Source: Sporomusaceae bacterium (GTDB lineage: Bacteria; Bacillota; Negativicutes; UBA1444). From it: a stretch of DNA of 64,000 nt. This document shows positions 8,865 to 17,819 of this stretch, piece after piece (position 1 is the first letter of the stretch; every line of letters begins with the position of its first letter). Location of the stretch: NCBI GenBank assembly GCA_018434355.1, contig JAHDPL010000007.1, positions 186,001-250,000 of the forward strand. Direction: 5' to 3'. Below the pieces are notes generated by a model. The model was not told where the DNA came from, did no database searches, and was given only the letters and a program-made list of their open reading frames with translations. A program made the position numbers and the translations under genes.

Positions 8865-9062
8865 ATGATTAAGTTGACAAAGTTCAAGACGAAGGATCAT
8901 GAATTTGTCCTGAACGCCGATTTGATCGAAACGGTGGACGAAACACCAGATACAGTGATTACTTTGGTGAATGGCAACAAGGTGCTGGTGGAAGAAAGCA
9001 TGGATGACATTATTCGGCTTGTCATCGCGTATCGACGGGAAATTCAACGGTTTGCCCGCTAA
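8865..9062 (+). CDS. flbD: Flagellar protein FlbD/YlzI family
   Basis: Short cytosolic protein (65 residues) of the FlbD family, equivalent in position to B. subtilis ylzI between flgE and fliL. It opens with the typical MIKLTKFKTKDHEFVLNADL and has the family's VNGNKVLVEESMDDI segment. The molecular function is unknown. Genetic context links it to motility. AAGGGAGAGG lies upstream of the ATG. Despite the name it is unrelated to the Caulobacter FlbD activator. Confidence 0.9.
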   Translation: MIKLTKFKTKDHEFVLNADLIETVDETPDTVITLVNGNKVLVEESMDDIIRLVIAYRREIQRFAR

Positions 9063-9106
9063 TCGGCGGGAGAGCTGTTCAGTGAACAACCAGGGAGGGA
9101 TATGTT

Positions 9107-9592
9107 ATGGCTGATGAAGTAGTGGAAGAAAAAGCAGCGCCGACAAAGAAGCCGATTTTCGTTTATGTTGCTGTTGGGTTGGTTCTGGTGCTGGCATTGG
9201 CCGGCGGAACAGCTTACTATGTTGTGACGAATTATATGGGAGGCGGCAAGGCTGCTGCGCCGCGTGAACCTGGTGTCTTGATGAAGCTGGGCGACCCCAA
9301 GGAAGGGTTCATCGTTAATATCGGAGCGGCGAACAGCGGTCGCTACCTGAAAATCGGCGTAATATTGGAATTAAAGCCGGACAAGAATGCAAAGGCGGCA
9401 GGGAAAACGCTGTCCCCTGAGGAAATAAGGATTCAGGATGCAGTATTGCATGTGTTGCGCTCGCAAAGCATAACAGACTATGATCCGCAAAAGCAGGACC
9501 GGTTGAAAGAACTGATCAAACAAGAAGTGAACAGGGTGGTCGGGCGTGATATCGTAATGGAGGTCTATATTACCAATATCCTGTTGCAGTAA
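9107..9592 (+). CDS. fliL: Flagellar basal body-associated protein FliL
   Basis: FliL is a single-pass membrane protein that surrounds the stator units and supports torque under load. A short cytosolic N terminus (1-17) precedes one transmembrane helix (about 18-43). The periplasmic-side domain follows, with family features such as EGFIVNIG, RYLKIGVILELK and the C-terminal VYITNILLQ. The 161 residues match the family. It lies before fliM with a GGGAGGG ribosome site. No deviation is visible. Confidence 0.94.
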   Translation: MADEVVEEKAAPTKKPIFVYVAVGLVLVLALAGGTAYYVVTNYMGGGKAAAPREPGVLMKLGDPKEGFIVNIGAANSGRYLKIGVILELKPDKNAKAAGKTLSPEEIRIQDAVLHVLRSQSITDYDPQKQDRLKELIKQEVNRVVGRDIVMEVYITNILLQ

Positions 9593-9637
9593 TCCTAAAT
9601 TTTGGACGAAACTTGTTTCGCAAGGTGGTGAGGTCAG

Positions 9638-10636
9638 TTGGCTGATGTACTTTCCCAAAATGAGATAGATGAGCTATTGTCAGCGATTTCCACCGGCGTG
9701 GTAAATGCTGAAAATATCAAGCAGGAACAAAAACAGAAAAAAATAAAGCTATACGATTTTAAACGGCCGGACAAATTTTCCAAAGACCAAATCCGCACAC
9801 TATACATGTTGCATGAAAATTTTGCCCGCCTGCTGAATACTTATCTATCGGCGCATTTGCGCACCATGGTTCAGGTGAGCGTGGCATCAGTCGATCAGCT
9901 GACCTACGAAGAGTTTATCCGTTCAATGCCGAATCCCAGCGTGATCAGCGTTTTTGAAATGCGGCCATTGTCAGGCAACGCATTGATGGAAATCAATCCG
10001 TCGATTGTATTTTCAATTATCGACCGATTATTCGGCGGTGTTGGCACGCCCCCGGCAAAACCGCGAGAACTGACTGATATCGAACAATCGATCGTGGCCC
10101 GTCTGGTAAATAAAGCACTGGAATCACTTTCGGAGGCTTGGCGCCAGGTTGTAAATATCGAACCGCGGCTGGAAATTATCGAAAGCAATCCGCAGTTTAC
10201 GCAGATCGTTCCGCCGAACGATATGGTTGTTATCATTACCTTGCAAACACGTATTGCCCAGACCGAAGGATTTATAAATTTGTGCATTCCTTATCTGGTG
10301 CTGGAACCGATCATGCCGAAGCTGACCACGTCATTTTGGGTTGCCTCGTCGATTGCCAGGGCCGGTTCAAAAACCAATGTGACCCAGATGCAGAAAAAAC
10401 TGGAACGCACCCTGGTCCCGTTAATGGTGGAACTGGGAAAAATCAATGTCACAGTCGGAGAAATGCTGGACTTGACGGTGGGAGATGTGATTCGGCTTGA
10501 TTCCAAAGTTAACGAGGAGTTGCCGATCATCATCGGACAGCATCAAAAATTCAAGTGTAAGCCCGGAAGCTCCAACAACCGTATTGCGGTGCAAATAACT
10601 CAAGTAGTACCAGAGGAGGAAGATGGACGTGAGTGA
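9638..10636 (+). CDS. fliM: Flagellar motor switch protein FliM
   Basis: C-ring protein that binds phosphorylated CheY and sets the rotation sense. The N-terminal CheY-binding peptide LSQNEIDELL is intact. The CheC-like middle domain follows (about 40-230), and the FliN-like SpoA domain is at the C terminus (about 250-325, VTVGEMLDLTVGDVIRL). At 332 residues the length is normal. The start is TTG at 9638 behind AAGGTGGTGAGG. The end overlaps fliY by 14 bases. Confidence 0.97.
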   Translation: MADVLSQNEIDELLSAISTGVVNAENIKQEQKQKKIKLYDFKRPDKFSKDQIRTLYMLHENFARLLNTYLSAHLRTMVQVSVASVDQLTYEEFIRSMPNPSVISVFEMRPLSGNALMEINPSIVFSIIDRLFGGVGTPPAKPRELTDIEQSIVARLVNKALESLSEAWRQVVNIEPRLEIIESNPQFTQIVPPNDMVVIITLQTRIAQTEGFINLCIPYLVLEPIMPKLTTSFWVASSIARAGSKTNVTQMQKKLERTLVPLMVELGKINVTVGEMLDLTVGDVIRLDSKVNEELPIIIGQHQKFKCKPGSSNNRIAVQITQVVPEEEDGRE

Positions 10637-11789
10637 TAGCTTTTTGTCACAAGAAGAAATAGATGCCCTGTTGCGTAACGAATCTCCGGCAGCCCCTTCG
10701 AACACTACGGCTTCAGCCAGTTCAGCCAACTTGTCTGATGTTGAAATCGATGCTCTCGGTGAAATTGGCAACATATCGATGGGTAGTGCAGCTACGACAA
10801 TGTCAGTTTTGCTATCCCGCAAAGTTGAAATCACGACGCCGCGAGTTTCCATCATGTTGCTTGACGACATGCGAAAAGATTATCCAATGCCCTATATCAT
10901 CGTGGAAGTTCGTTTTACCGAAGGGATTAACGGAACGAATTTGCTGGCGATGAAAGAAACCGATGCTGCAATCATCGCCGATTTGATGATGGGCAATGAT
11001 GGCTCAAATCCGCCTACAGGAATGAACGAACTTTATATGAGCGCGGTGGCTGAAGCGATGAACCAGATGATGGGAGCAACCGCCACGTCTCTGTCAAGTA
11101 TTTTCAAGAGTCGGGTCGATTTGGCGCCACCTAAAGTACGGTTGATTGATTTGGCCGGAAATGATAATATTACAGATAGCGTAACCGGTAATGAGGATTT
11201 GGTCCGGATTGCATTCCGCATGGTTGTAGAGGGTTTGATCGACAGCGAGATCATGTTGATTTTGCCGTTGAAAATTGCCCGCGACATGGTGGATGGTCTG
11301 CTTCATTCTTCGGCGCCGGCTCCTGCGCCACAGCCAGCAAAACCCTCAATTCCGTCCGCACCGGTTATGCAGCAATCGGCAGTAGCGCCGCCTGTACAAC
11401 AACAACAGGCTTATATTCCGCCGCAACCTGCGCCGCAAAGGGGTCCTTCGCCGGTGGTGCCGGAGCAGAACGTAATTGTCCAACCGGCTCAGTTTGCTCC
11501 GCTCAAACAGAACATCATGAGCGTATCGGACTCCAACATCGGTATGATCATGGACGTTCCATTGCAAGTTACTGTGGAATTGGGTCGCACCCGCAAATTG
11601 ATCCGCGAAATTTTGGAACTTGCTCCCGGTTCGGTCGTTGAACTGGATAAACTGGCTGGTGAACCGGTAGACATTTTGGTGAATGGAAAAATAGTCGCCA
11701 AAGGGGAAGTGGTCGTTATTGATGAAAACTTTGGTGTGCGTATCACAGGTATCGTCAGTATGCAGGAAAGAGCGAGCACTTTGCAGTAA
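10623..11789 (+). CDS. fliY: Flagellar motor switch phosphatase FliY
   Basis: Firmicute C-ring protein that replaces FliN and also dephosphorylates CheY-P at the switch. The N-terminal SDSFLSQEEIDALLRNE resembles the FliM CheY-binding peptide. Two CheC-type phosphatase sites with the E..N pattern are present (DALGEIGNIS near residue 45 and SAVAEAMNQMM near 145). A Pro/Gln-rich linker (about 225-295) leads to a FliN/SpoA domain (about 305-385). The 388 residues match FliY. Having both sites intact suggests an active phosphatase, which is inferred from family data. Confidence 0.96.
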   Translation: MDVSDSFLSQEEIDALLRNESPAAPSNTTASASSANLSDVEIDALGEIGNISMGSAATTMSVLLSRKVEITTPRVSIMLLDDMRKDYPMPYIIVEVRFTEGINGTNLLAMKETDAAIIADLMMGNDGSNPPTGMNELYMSAVAEAMNQMMGATATSLSSIFKSRVDLAPPKVRLIDLAGNDNITDSVTGNEDLVRIAFRMVVEGLIDSEIMLILPLKIARDMVDGLLHSSAPAPAPQPAKPSIPSAPVMQQSAVAPPVQQQQAYIPPQPAPQRGPSPVVPEQNVIVQPAQFAPLKQNIMSVSDSNIGMIMDVPLQVTVELGRTRKLIREILELAPGSVVELDKLAGEPVDILVNGKIVAKGEVVVIDENFGVRITGIVSMQERASTLQ

Positions 11790-11833
11790 TATACAGTAGA
11801 GATTGTTTTACGAAGTAAGGAAGGGGATTGCTG

Positions 11834-12196
11834 ATGGGATTGCGAGTCTTGGTAGTCGATGACGCGGCATTCATGCGGATGATGATCAAGGATATTCTGT
11901 CCAAGAACGGTTTTGAAGTAGTCGGCGAAGGTGCTAATGGATTGCAGGCTGTTGAGAAGTACAAGGAGCTCAAACCGGATCTGACGACAATGGATATTAC
12001 CATGCCGGAAATGGATGGAATTAGCGCGGTCAAAGAAATCAAAAAGTTTGATCCGCAGGCAAAAATCATCATGTGCAGCGCGATGGGCCAACAGGCAATG
12101 GTTATTGAATCGATTCAATCCGGTGCGCGGGATTTTATCGTCAAGCCTTTCCAACCAGACCGGGTATTGGAAGCGATCCGTAAGGCCGTTGGCTAA
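11834..12196 (+). CDS. cheY: Chemotaxis response regulator CheY
   Basis: Single-domain receiver that CheA phosphorylates and that then binds FliM to change rotation. The acidic pair DD is at residues 9-10, the phospho-acceptor is Asp54 (LTTMDITMPEMDG), and the conserved lysine is in IVKPFQP near the C terminus. I chose the ATG at 11834, six bases after AAGGGGA and giving 120 residues, over an in-frame TTG at 11828. Placement between fliY and fliO matches B. subtilis. Confidence 0.96.
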   Translation: MGLRVLVVDDAAFMRMMIKDILSKNGFEVVGEGANGLQAVEKYKELKPDLTTMDITMPEMDGISAVKEIKKFDPQAKIIMCSAMGQQAMVIESIQSGARDFIVKPFQPDRVLEAIRKAVG

Positions 12197-12197
12197 A

Positions 12198-12770
12198 ATG
12201 CTGGGGTCGTCGAAGCAACTCAAAGTTGCTTGCGCTATCCTCTGGATGGTTTTATTACTATTCGGCTTTTCCGGTCTGACGATGGCTACAGAAACTCCGA
12301 CGACACCAGGTTATCTGCAGTATCAAGAACCGGCCAAGGCGGCTGCGGGATCGACGATGGGGACCTTGGCCTATGTGTTTTCACTGATTGTTTTGTTTAT
12401 CGGCGTTATTGCACTTGCGTATCTGACCTCGCGTTTTCTTGCTGCAAAAATGGGGGGGATTGGCCAGAGCGCCGGTTCCTCAATTCATATGACTCTTGCA
12501 TTAGGACCGAATCGCAATATTCATCTTGTGGAGATGGCGGGGCGGTTTTTTGTCGTAGGGGCAACAGAGCAATCTATTCAACTGCTGTTTGAAATTGATT
12601 CACCGGAACAGATTGAAGCAATTCGCAGCAGTGCCAAAACAAATCAACCAAGTTTTGAAGCGGCATTGGGGAGCCAAATTCTGGCGCTCAAACAAATCCG
12701 CGAACGTTTCCCGACAGTGTTTTCGCCGCCGGGAAGTTCGTCGCGAAATGATGAAAATGAGAAGAGGTAA
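12198..12770 (+). CDS. fliO: Flagellar biosynthesis protein FliO (FliZ of Bacillus)
   Basis: Membrane protein that helps assemble the FliPQR export gate. It begins with a signal-like hydrophobic segment (about 9-30), has a transmembrane helix (about 56-78, LAYVFSLIVLFIGVIALAYL), and then a small cytosolic beta-rich FliO domain (MTLALGPNRNIHLVEMAGRFF). I chose the ATG at 12198, one base after the cheY stop, giving 190 residues. FliO is weakly conserved and the call depends partly on its place before fliP. The ribosome site is poor, so coupling to cheY is likely. Confidence 0.87.
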   Translation: MLGSSKQLKVACAILWMVLLLFGFSGLTMATETPTTPGYLQYQEPAKAAAGSTMGTLAYVFSLIVLFIGVIALAYLTSRFLAAKMGGIGQSAGSSIHMTLALGPNRNIHLVEMAGRFFVVGATEQSIQLLFEIDSPEQIEAIRSSAKTNQPSFEAALGSQILALKQIRERFPTVFSPPGSSSRNDENEKR

Positions 12771-13560
12771 GGCTGAGTTGTCCGTTTGCGGATTGTTTCG
12801 TCCGACAACAGGCATGGGTTTGCTGGTGCTCGGTTGCCTGATTGCTATGGCTGTTCCGGCAGCTGTGCAAGCAGCGCCGCTAGTTCCAGCGCCAAATCTT
12901 AATATTGGTGTTACACCAGCAGGCAAACCGCAAGATGTTGCCTTGAGTTTACAAATCCTATTAATGCTGACCGTATTGTCATTAGCGCCGTCGATAATCA
13001 TCATGATGACGGCGTTTACGCGCATTATTGTCGTGCTGTCCTTTCTGCGCAGCGCGCTCGCAACCCAGCAGATGCCACCCAACCAGGTGATTGTGGGATT
13101 GGCCTTGTTTCTTACCTTTTTTACCATGTCGCCATACTTTGATCAGATTTATAAGAATGCCTGGCAGCCGTTTCTCGCTGGCACGCTTTCGCAAGAAAAC
13201 GCTACAACGGAAGCATTGAAACCTTTACGGGAATTTATGTTCAAGCAGGCGCGTGAAAATGATATCGCGTTATTCGTTAATTTGATGGACGGGCCGCGTC
13301 CAGCGACGCAAAATGATGTTCCAACGACGGTATTAATTCCGGCGTTCATCATCAGTGAACTAAAAACCGCTTTTCAAATTGGCTTTTTAATTTATATTCC
13401 ATTTATCGTGGTCGATATGGTGGTCGCATCCACCCTGATGTCGATGGGGATGATGATGGTGCCGCCGGTAATGATTTCTCTGCCGTTCAAGATTCTGTTG
13501 TTCATTTTGGTCGACGGCTGGCATCTGGTGATACGGTCGTTGTTGATGACATTTAATTAG
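12748..13560 (+). CDS. fliP: Flagellar type III export gate protein FliP
   Basis: Core subunit of the FliPQR export channel in the membrane. A cleavable signal peptide is visible (GLLVLGCLIAMAVPAAVQA), then the FliP domain with ALSLQILLMLTVLSLAPSII, the loop TFFTMSPYFDQIY and the conserved C-terminal MMMVPPVMISLPFKI. The start is uncertain: ATGs at 12748, 12751 and 12757 overlap fliO, while a TTG at 12778 follows AAGG closely and would give a shorter signal peptide. I report the outermost ATG. Confidence 0.95.
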   Translation: MMKMRRGKAELSVCGLFRPTTGMGLLVLGCLIAMAVPAAVQAAPLVPAPNLNIGVTPAGKPQDVALSLQILLMLTVLSLAPSIIIMMTAFTRIIVVLSFLRSALATQQMPPNQVIVGLALFLTFFTMSPYFDQIYKNAWQPFLAGTLSQENATTEALKPLREFMFKQARENDIALFVNLMDGPRPATQNDVPTTVLIPAFIISELKTAFQIGFLIYIPFIVVDMVVASTLMSMGMMMVPPVMISLPFKILLFILVDGWHLVIRSLLMTFN

Positions 13561-13576
13561 CTGGGAGGGACGCAGC

Positions 13577-13846
13577 GTGTCGCAGGATATTGCAATTCAG
13601 CTGGGACGTGAAGCTTTATTCATGGTGATGCTCGTCTCCGCGCCGATGTTGGGTCTGGGACTCATTGTTGGGGTCGCTGTCAGTATTTTCCAGGCAACAA
13701 CACAGATCCAGGAACAGACATTGGTCTTTGTTCCCAAAATCATCGCCACATTTGTGGCGATTCTTATCTTTGGCCCCTGGATTTTGGGCATGGTAGTCGA
13801 TTTTACCCGTGACCTCTTTATGTCCTTCAACAGTGTGATTCGATAG
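13577..13846 (+). CDS. fliQ: Flagellar type III export gate protein FliQ
   Basis: Small export gate subunit (89 residues) with two hydrophobic helices that wraps the FliP/FliR channel. Family signatures are QIQEQTLVFVPKIIA in the loop between helices and MLGLGLIVGVAVSIFQATTQ in the first helix. The start is GTG at 13577 behind GGGAGGGACG. It stands between fliP and fliR as in nearly all flagellar operons. Confidence 0.96.
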   Translation: MSQDIAIQLGREALFMVMLVSAPMLGLGLIVGVAVSIFQATTQIQEQTLVFVPKIIATFVAILIFGPWILGMVVDFTRDLFMSFNSVIR

Positions 13847-13859
13847 AATTGAGGTTGTT

Positions 13860-14651
13860 GTGGATTTTGCGGCGGTGCTTGCCAATCAATTTGTCCAATT
13901 CCTGCTTGTCTTTGCCCGAGTTACCGGGGCGTTGACTTCAGCGCCAGTCTTTGGCAGCAAAGTGATTCCGGTTTATGTACGGGTCGGCCTGGCGATATTA
14001 TTATCTTTGATGTTGATTCCGTTTTCGAGCTGGAACGCCGACCGTCAACCAACATCACTAATGATGCTGGGCTGGTGGGTATTGGTTGAATTGACCTACG
14101 GCTTAGCTTCCGGTTATGTTGCGGCTTTGTTTTTTCAGGCGGTGCAGATGGCGGGGCAATTGATCGATATGCAGGTCGGGTTTGGCATGATCAATGTGTT
14201 TGATCCGCAATACGGCCAACAAGTCCCGCTGGTCGGCAATTTCAAGTTTTTGATGGCATTGGTGGTGTTCCTTGCTTTGCAGGGACATCACGTGATTATT
14301 ACCGGATTGGCGGAGAATTTTCGCACCGTGCCGTTAGGCGTGCAACTTCATCTTGATAATGCGGCGGCCATGATGGTGGACGCAGTGGCCAATATGTTCG
14401 TTCTGTCGCTGCGGATTGCCCTGCCGGTAATGGGAACCGTATTGATGACCGACGTCGCGCTGGGAATACTGGCCAGAATCATGCCGCAGATGAATGTGTT
14501 TGTCGTAGGGATTACCGGTAAACTTGTCGTTGGCATGTTTATGCTTTATCTGATTTTGCCCTTTTATGTTTCGTTTTTGGAGGTCGGCTTTGAAGGAATT
14601 TTTCGGGATTTTTCACGAATGTTTGAAATTCTTGCCAAAGAGACCCGATAA
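13860..14651 (+). CDS. fliR: Flagellar type III export gate protein FliR
   Basis: Export gate subunit that forms the channel with FliP and FliQ. The 263 residues contain about six hydrophobic segments and family motifs such as RVTGALTSAPVFGSKVIPVY and QVGFGMINVFDPQYGQQ. The start is GTG at 13860 shortly after GAGG. Its last 62 bases overlap the start of flhB, which implies tight translational coupling of the gate components. Confidence 0.96.
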   Translation: MDFAAVLANQFVQFLLVFARVTGALTSAPVFGSKVIPVYVRVGLAILLSLMLIPFSSWNADRQPTSLMMLGWWVLVELTYGLASGYVAALFFQAVQMAGQLIDMQVGFGMINVFDPQYGQQVPLVGNFKFLMALVVFLALQGHHVIITGLAENFRTVPLGVQLHLDNAAAMMVDAVANMFVLSLRIALPVMGTVLMTDVALGILARIMPQMNVFVVGITGKLVVGMFMLYLILPFYVSFLEVGFEGIFRDFSRMFEILAKETR

Positions 14652-15735
14652 CAAATTTCGGTTTGACCTGCAACGTTTTGATTCTTCTGAGAAAACGGAA
14701 GAACCGACGCAGCGCAAACAGGAAGAAAGCCGCAAAAAAGGCCAGGTAGCCAAAAGTGCGGAACTGAGTTCGGTTTTTGTCATTTTGGCGGCATTTCTTG
14801 CCCTGAAAACAGCTGGCCCGCATTTATATGAAAAATTGATCGGTTATATGCGGCATATCTTTAATGGCCTGAGTGTTCGCGGGGACTTCACGATTCAGTC
14901 GGTACAACTGGTGATTGCCGAGGCAGGCATGAATTTTTTCGAAGCAGTATTGCCGCTGATGGTTTCTGTGCTGTTGGTTGCAGTTAGCGTATCTATTTTG
15001 CAAGTGGGTTTTTCATTCAACCCTGACACAATCATGCCCCAATTTAGCCGGATTAATCCTATTTCAGGATTTGGCCGGATTTTTTCAAAAAGGTCCCTGG
15101 TGGAACTGATCAAATCCTTGTTGAAAATTACCGTGGTCGGCTATTTCATTTTCCGATTCATTCAGAAAGAGACGCTGCGAATTCCTTCGCTGATGATGGC
15201 TGAGATTTCCGATTCGTTTGCTCTACTTGCCGGGATCATTTATGATTTAGCGTTTCAGATTGCTATGGTTATTCTAGTGCTGGCAATTTTGGATTATGGC
15301 TACCAATGGTGGGAGCATATGCAGAATCTGAAGATGAGTAAGCAGGAAGTCAAGGAGGAAATGAAACAAACTGAAGGAAATCCGCAGATAAAAAGTAAAA
15401 TTCGCGAAAAACAGCGGGCGATTGCCACGCGACGGATGATGGCGGAAGTGCCGAAAGCAGATGTGGTGGTCACCAACCCGACCCATTTTGCCGTAGCGTT
15501 AAAGTATGAATCCGGCATGGAAGCGCCGACCGTGGTTGCCAAAGGCGCCGATTTCATCGCGCAACGGATTCGTGAGATTGCCAAGGAGAATGATGTTGTC
15601 ATTGTAGAAAACAAACCATTGGCTCAGGCGTTGTTTAAGAATGCCGAAGTGGGCGATCCGATTCCGCCGGACCTATATAAGGCGGTTGCCGAAGTTCTGG
15701 CTTATGTATATCGACTGAAGCGAAAGTACTCTTGA
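14590..15735 (+). CDS. flhB: Flagellar export switch protein FlhB
   Basis: Export apparatus protein whose self-cleavage sets substrate specificity after FliK signalling. Four membrane helices (about 60-230) are followed by a cytosolic domain that holds the autocleavage motif NPTH (VVTNPTHFAVALKYE). The N terminus carries the typical FDLQRFDSSEKTEEPT. I favour the TTG at 14590, six bases after GGAGG (14579-14583), which overlaps fliR by 62 bases and gives 381 residues. An ATG at 14566 has no ribosome site. Confidence 0.95.
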   Translation: MKEFFGIFHECLKFLPKRPDNKFRFDLQRFDSSEKTEEPTQRKQEESRKKGQVAKSAELSSVFVILAAFLALKTAGPHLYEKLIGYMRHIFNGLSVRGDFTIQSVQLVIAEAGMNFFEAVLPLMVSVLLVAVSVSILQVGFSFNPDTIMPQFSRINPISGFGRIFSKRSLVELIKSLLKITVVGYFIFRFIQKETLRIPSLMMAEISDSFALLAGIIYDLAFQIAMVILVLAILDYGYQWWEHMQNLKMSKQEVKEEMKQTEGNPQIKSKIREKQRAIATRRMMAEVPKADVVVTNPTHFAVALKYESGMEAPTVVAKGADFIAQRIREIAKENDVVIVENKPLAQALFKNAEVGDPIPPDLYKAVAEVLAYVYRLKRKYS

Positions 15736-15755
15736 GTTCTGGATGGAGATAATTC

Positions 15756-17819
15756 ATGGGCGATAATAATGCCTTGATCAGTAAACTGAATAAATTCAGC
15801 GATGTGATGCTGGCGCTCGGCGTGGTTATGATCGTTATGATGATGATTATTCCATTGCCACCGTTTCTGTTGGATTTGCTTTTGGCACTTAATATCACTT
15901 TGTCTCTGACAATCGTGATGATTTCGATTTATAATGTCGAGCCGCTCCAGTTTTCCGTGTTTCCATCCCTGCTGCTCGTAACCACGCTGTTTCGCTTGGC
16001 GCTGAACGTTTCGGCAACCCGGCTTATTTTGCTGCAAGGCTACGCCGGGGAAGTTATCCTGGCGTTCGGCAGTTTTGTTGTCGGTGGCAATGCCGTGGTC
16101 GGATTTATTGTGTTCATTATCCTGATCCTGATTCAGTTCATTGTCATTACCAAGGGCGCGGAGCGGGTCGCCGAAGTCGCCGCACGATTTACATTGGACG
16201 CAATGCCTGGCAAACAGATGGCGATCGATGCTGATTTGAACGCCGGTCTGATCAATGATAACGAGGCGCGTACCCGTCGGCGCAATATCCAGCGGGAGGC
16301 CGATTTTTACGGTGCTATGGACGGCGCCAGTAAGTTTGTCAAGGGCGATGCGATTGCTGCAATCGTAATCATCGTGGTTAATATTCTGGGCGGCTTCGTC
16401 ATCGGTATGGTCCAACGGGATATGTCGATTTTGCAGGCACTTCAGACATATACGCTGCTGACGGTCGGTGAGGGCCTGGTCAATCAGATTCCGGCGCTGT
16501 TGATTTCTACCGCAACCGGCATTGTGGTGACCCGTGCCGCATCGGAAGACAATCTCGGTCACGATATTGCCGCCCAGCTGCTAGCCTATCCAAGAGTGTT
16601 TTTCCTGGTGGCTGCAGTGTTGGCAGTGTTGTCGGCTGTACCAGGACTGCCGGGGATTCCTTTCCTGTCAATCGCGATCATGATTGCCGGACTGGGATAT
16701 ATTTTACAGAAAACAGCCAAGACCGCACAGGAAACCGCGGTTACCCAGCAGGAAGAAAAAGAACTGGAAGAGGTGCGAAAACCGGAAAATATTGTTTCAT
16801 TGCTGCAGGTTGACCCGATTGAGCTGGAAATCGGTTACAGCCTGATACCGCTTGTCGATGTCGCTCAAGGCGGAAATTTACTGGACCGGGTGGTCATGAT
16901 CCGCCGCCAATGTGCGCTTGAAATGGGGATTGTCGTGCCGACCATCCGCATACGCGATAATATTCAATTAAAACCTAATGCATATGTGATAAAAATAAAG
17001 GGAATTGAGGTTGCCAAGGGCGAATTATTACTTGATCACTTTTTGGCAATGAATCCAGGAACGGTTACCGAAGAAATCCCCGGGGAAGAGACGATGGAAC
17101 CAGCGTTTGGCTTGCCGGCTTTGTGGATTCATGAAGCATATCGGGAACGCGCCGAATTGTCCGGTTATACTGTGGTTGATCCGATTTCCGTATTGGCAAC
17201 CCATTTGACTGAAGTGGTTAAAGGTCATTGCGACGAGCTGCTCGGTCGACAGGATGTCCAGACACTGATCGATTCGGTCAAGCAGGATCATCCGGCCGTC
17301 GTGTCGGAACTTGTGCCGGCGATGCTGTCGGTGGGCGACATTCAAAAAGTGTTGGTTTGTTTACTCAAAGAGCGGGTTTCCGTCCGGGATCTTGTCAGCA
17401 TTATGGAGACGCTTGCTGATACAGCGACCTTTACCAAAGACCCGGAAGTTTTGGCCGAATATGTGCGGCGGACTTTGTCACGCAACATATCCCGCCAGTA
17501 CATCCAAAACAATACGTTGACCTGCATCACGCTTGACCCGCAAACGGAAAACCAGATCGTATCAGGAGTGCAGCATTCCGACCGGGGCAGTTTTGTCAAT
17601 CTCGATCCCGGTTCCATGCAACAGTTTATCAATAGTTTGTCCAACGAGATTCAAAAACTTACGGCGACCGGTTTTCACCCGGTTTTGCTTACCAGTCCGG
17701 CATCACGGCTATATGTGAGGAAATTGACCGAACGAATCGCTCCCAACCTGGTCATCTTGTCCTTTGCGGAATTGGAAAACCAGATTGAAGTCCAGTCTGT
17801 AGGGATGGTGAAAATCTAA
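15756..17819 (+). CDS. flhA: Flagellar export protein FlhA
   Basis: Largest export gate component: eight membrane helices in the N-terminal half and a cytosolic ring domain that docks chaperone-substrate complexes. The family FHIPEP region is represented by TTLFRLALNVSATRLILL, followed by the conserved FAERVAEVAARFTLDAMPGK-like stretch (here GAERVAEVAARFTLDAMPG). The cytosolic part spans about 330-687. At 687 residues the length is normal. It begins with ATG and is followed with no gap by flhF. Confidence 0.97.
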   Translation: MGDNNALISKLNKFSDVMLALGVVMIVMMMIIPLPPFLLDLLLALNITLSLTIVMISIYNVEPLQFSVFPSLLLVTTLFRLALNVSATRLILLQGYAGEVILAFGSFVVGGNAVVGFIVFIILILIQFIVITKGAERVAEVAARFTLDAMPGKQMAIDADLNAGLINDNEARTRRRNIQREADFYGAMDGASKFVKGDAIAAIVIIVVNILGGFVIGMVQRDMSILQALQTYTLLTVGEGLVNQIPALLISTATGIVVTRAASEDNLGHDIAAQLLAYPRVFFLVAAVLAVLSAVPGLPGIPFLSIAIMIAGLGYILQKTAKTAQETAVTQQEEKELEEVRKPENIVSLLQVDPIELEIGYSLIPLVDVAQGGNLLDRVVMIRRQCALEMGIVVPTIRIRDNIQLKPNAYVIKIKGIEVAKGELLLDHFLAMNPGTVTEEIPGEETMEPAFGLPALWIHEAYRERAELSGYTVVDPISVLATHLTEVVKGHCDELLGRQDVQTLIDSVKQDHPAVVSELVPAMLSVGDIQKVLVCLLKERVSVRDLVSIMETLADTATFTKDPEVLAEYVRRTLSRNISRQYIQNNTLTCITLDPQTENQIVSGVQHSDRGSFVNLDPGSMQQFINSLSNEIQKLTATGFHPVLLTSPASRLYVRKLTERIAPNLVILSFAELENQIEVQSVGMVKI

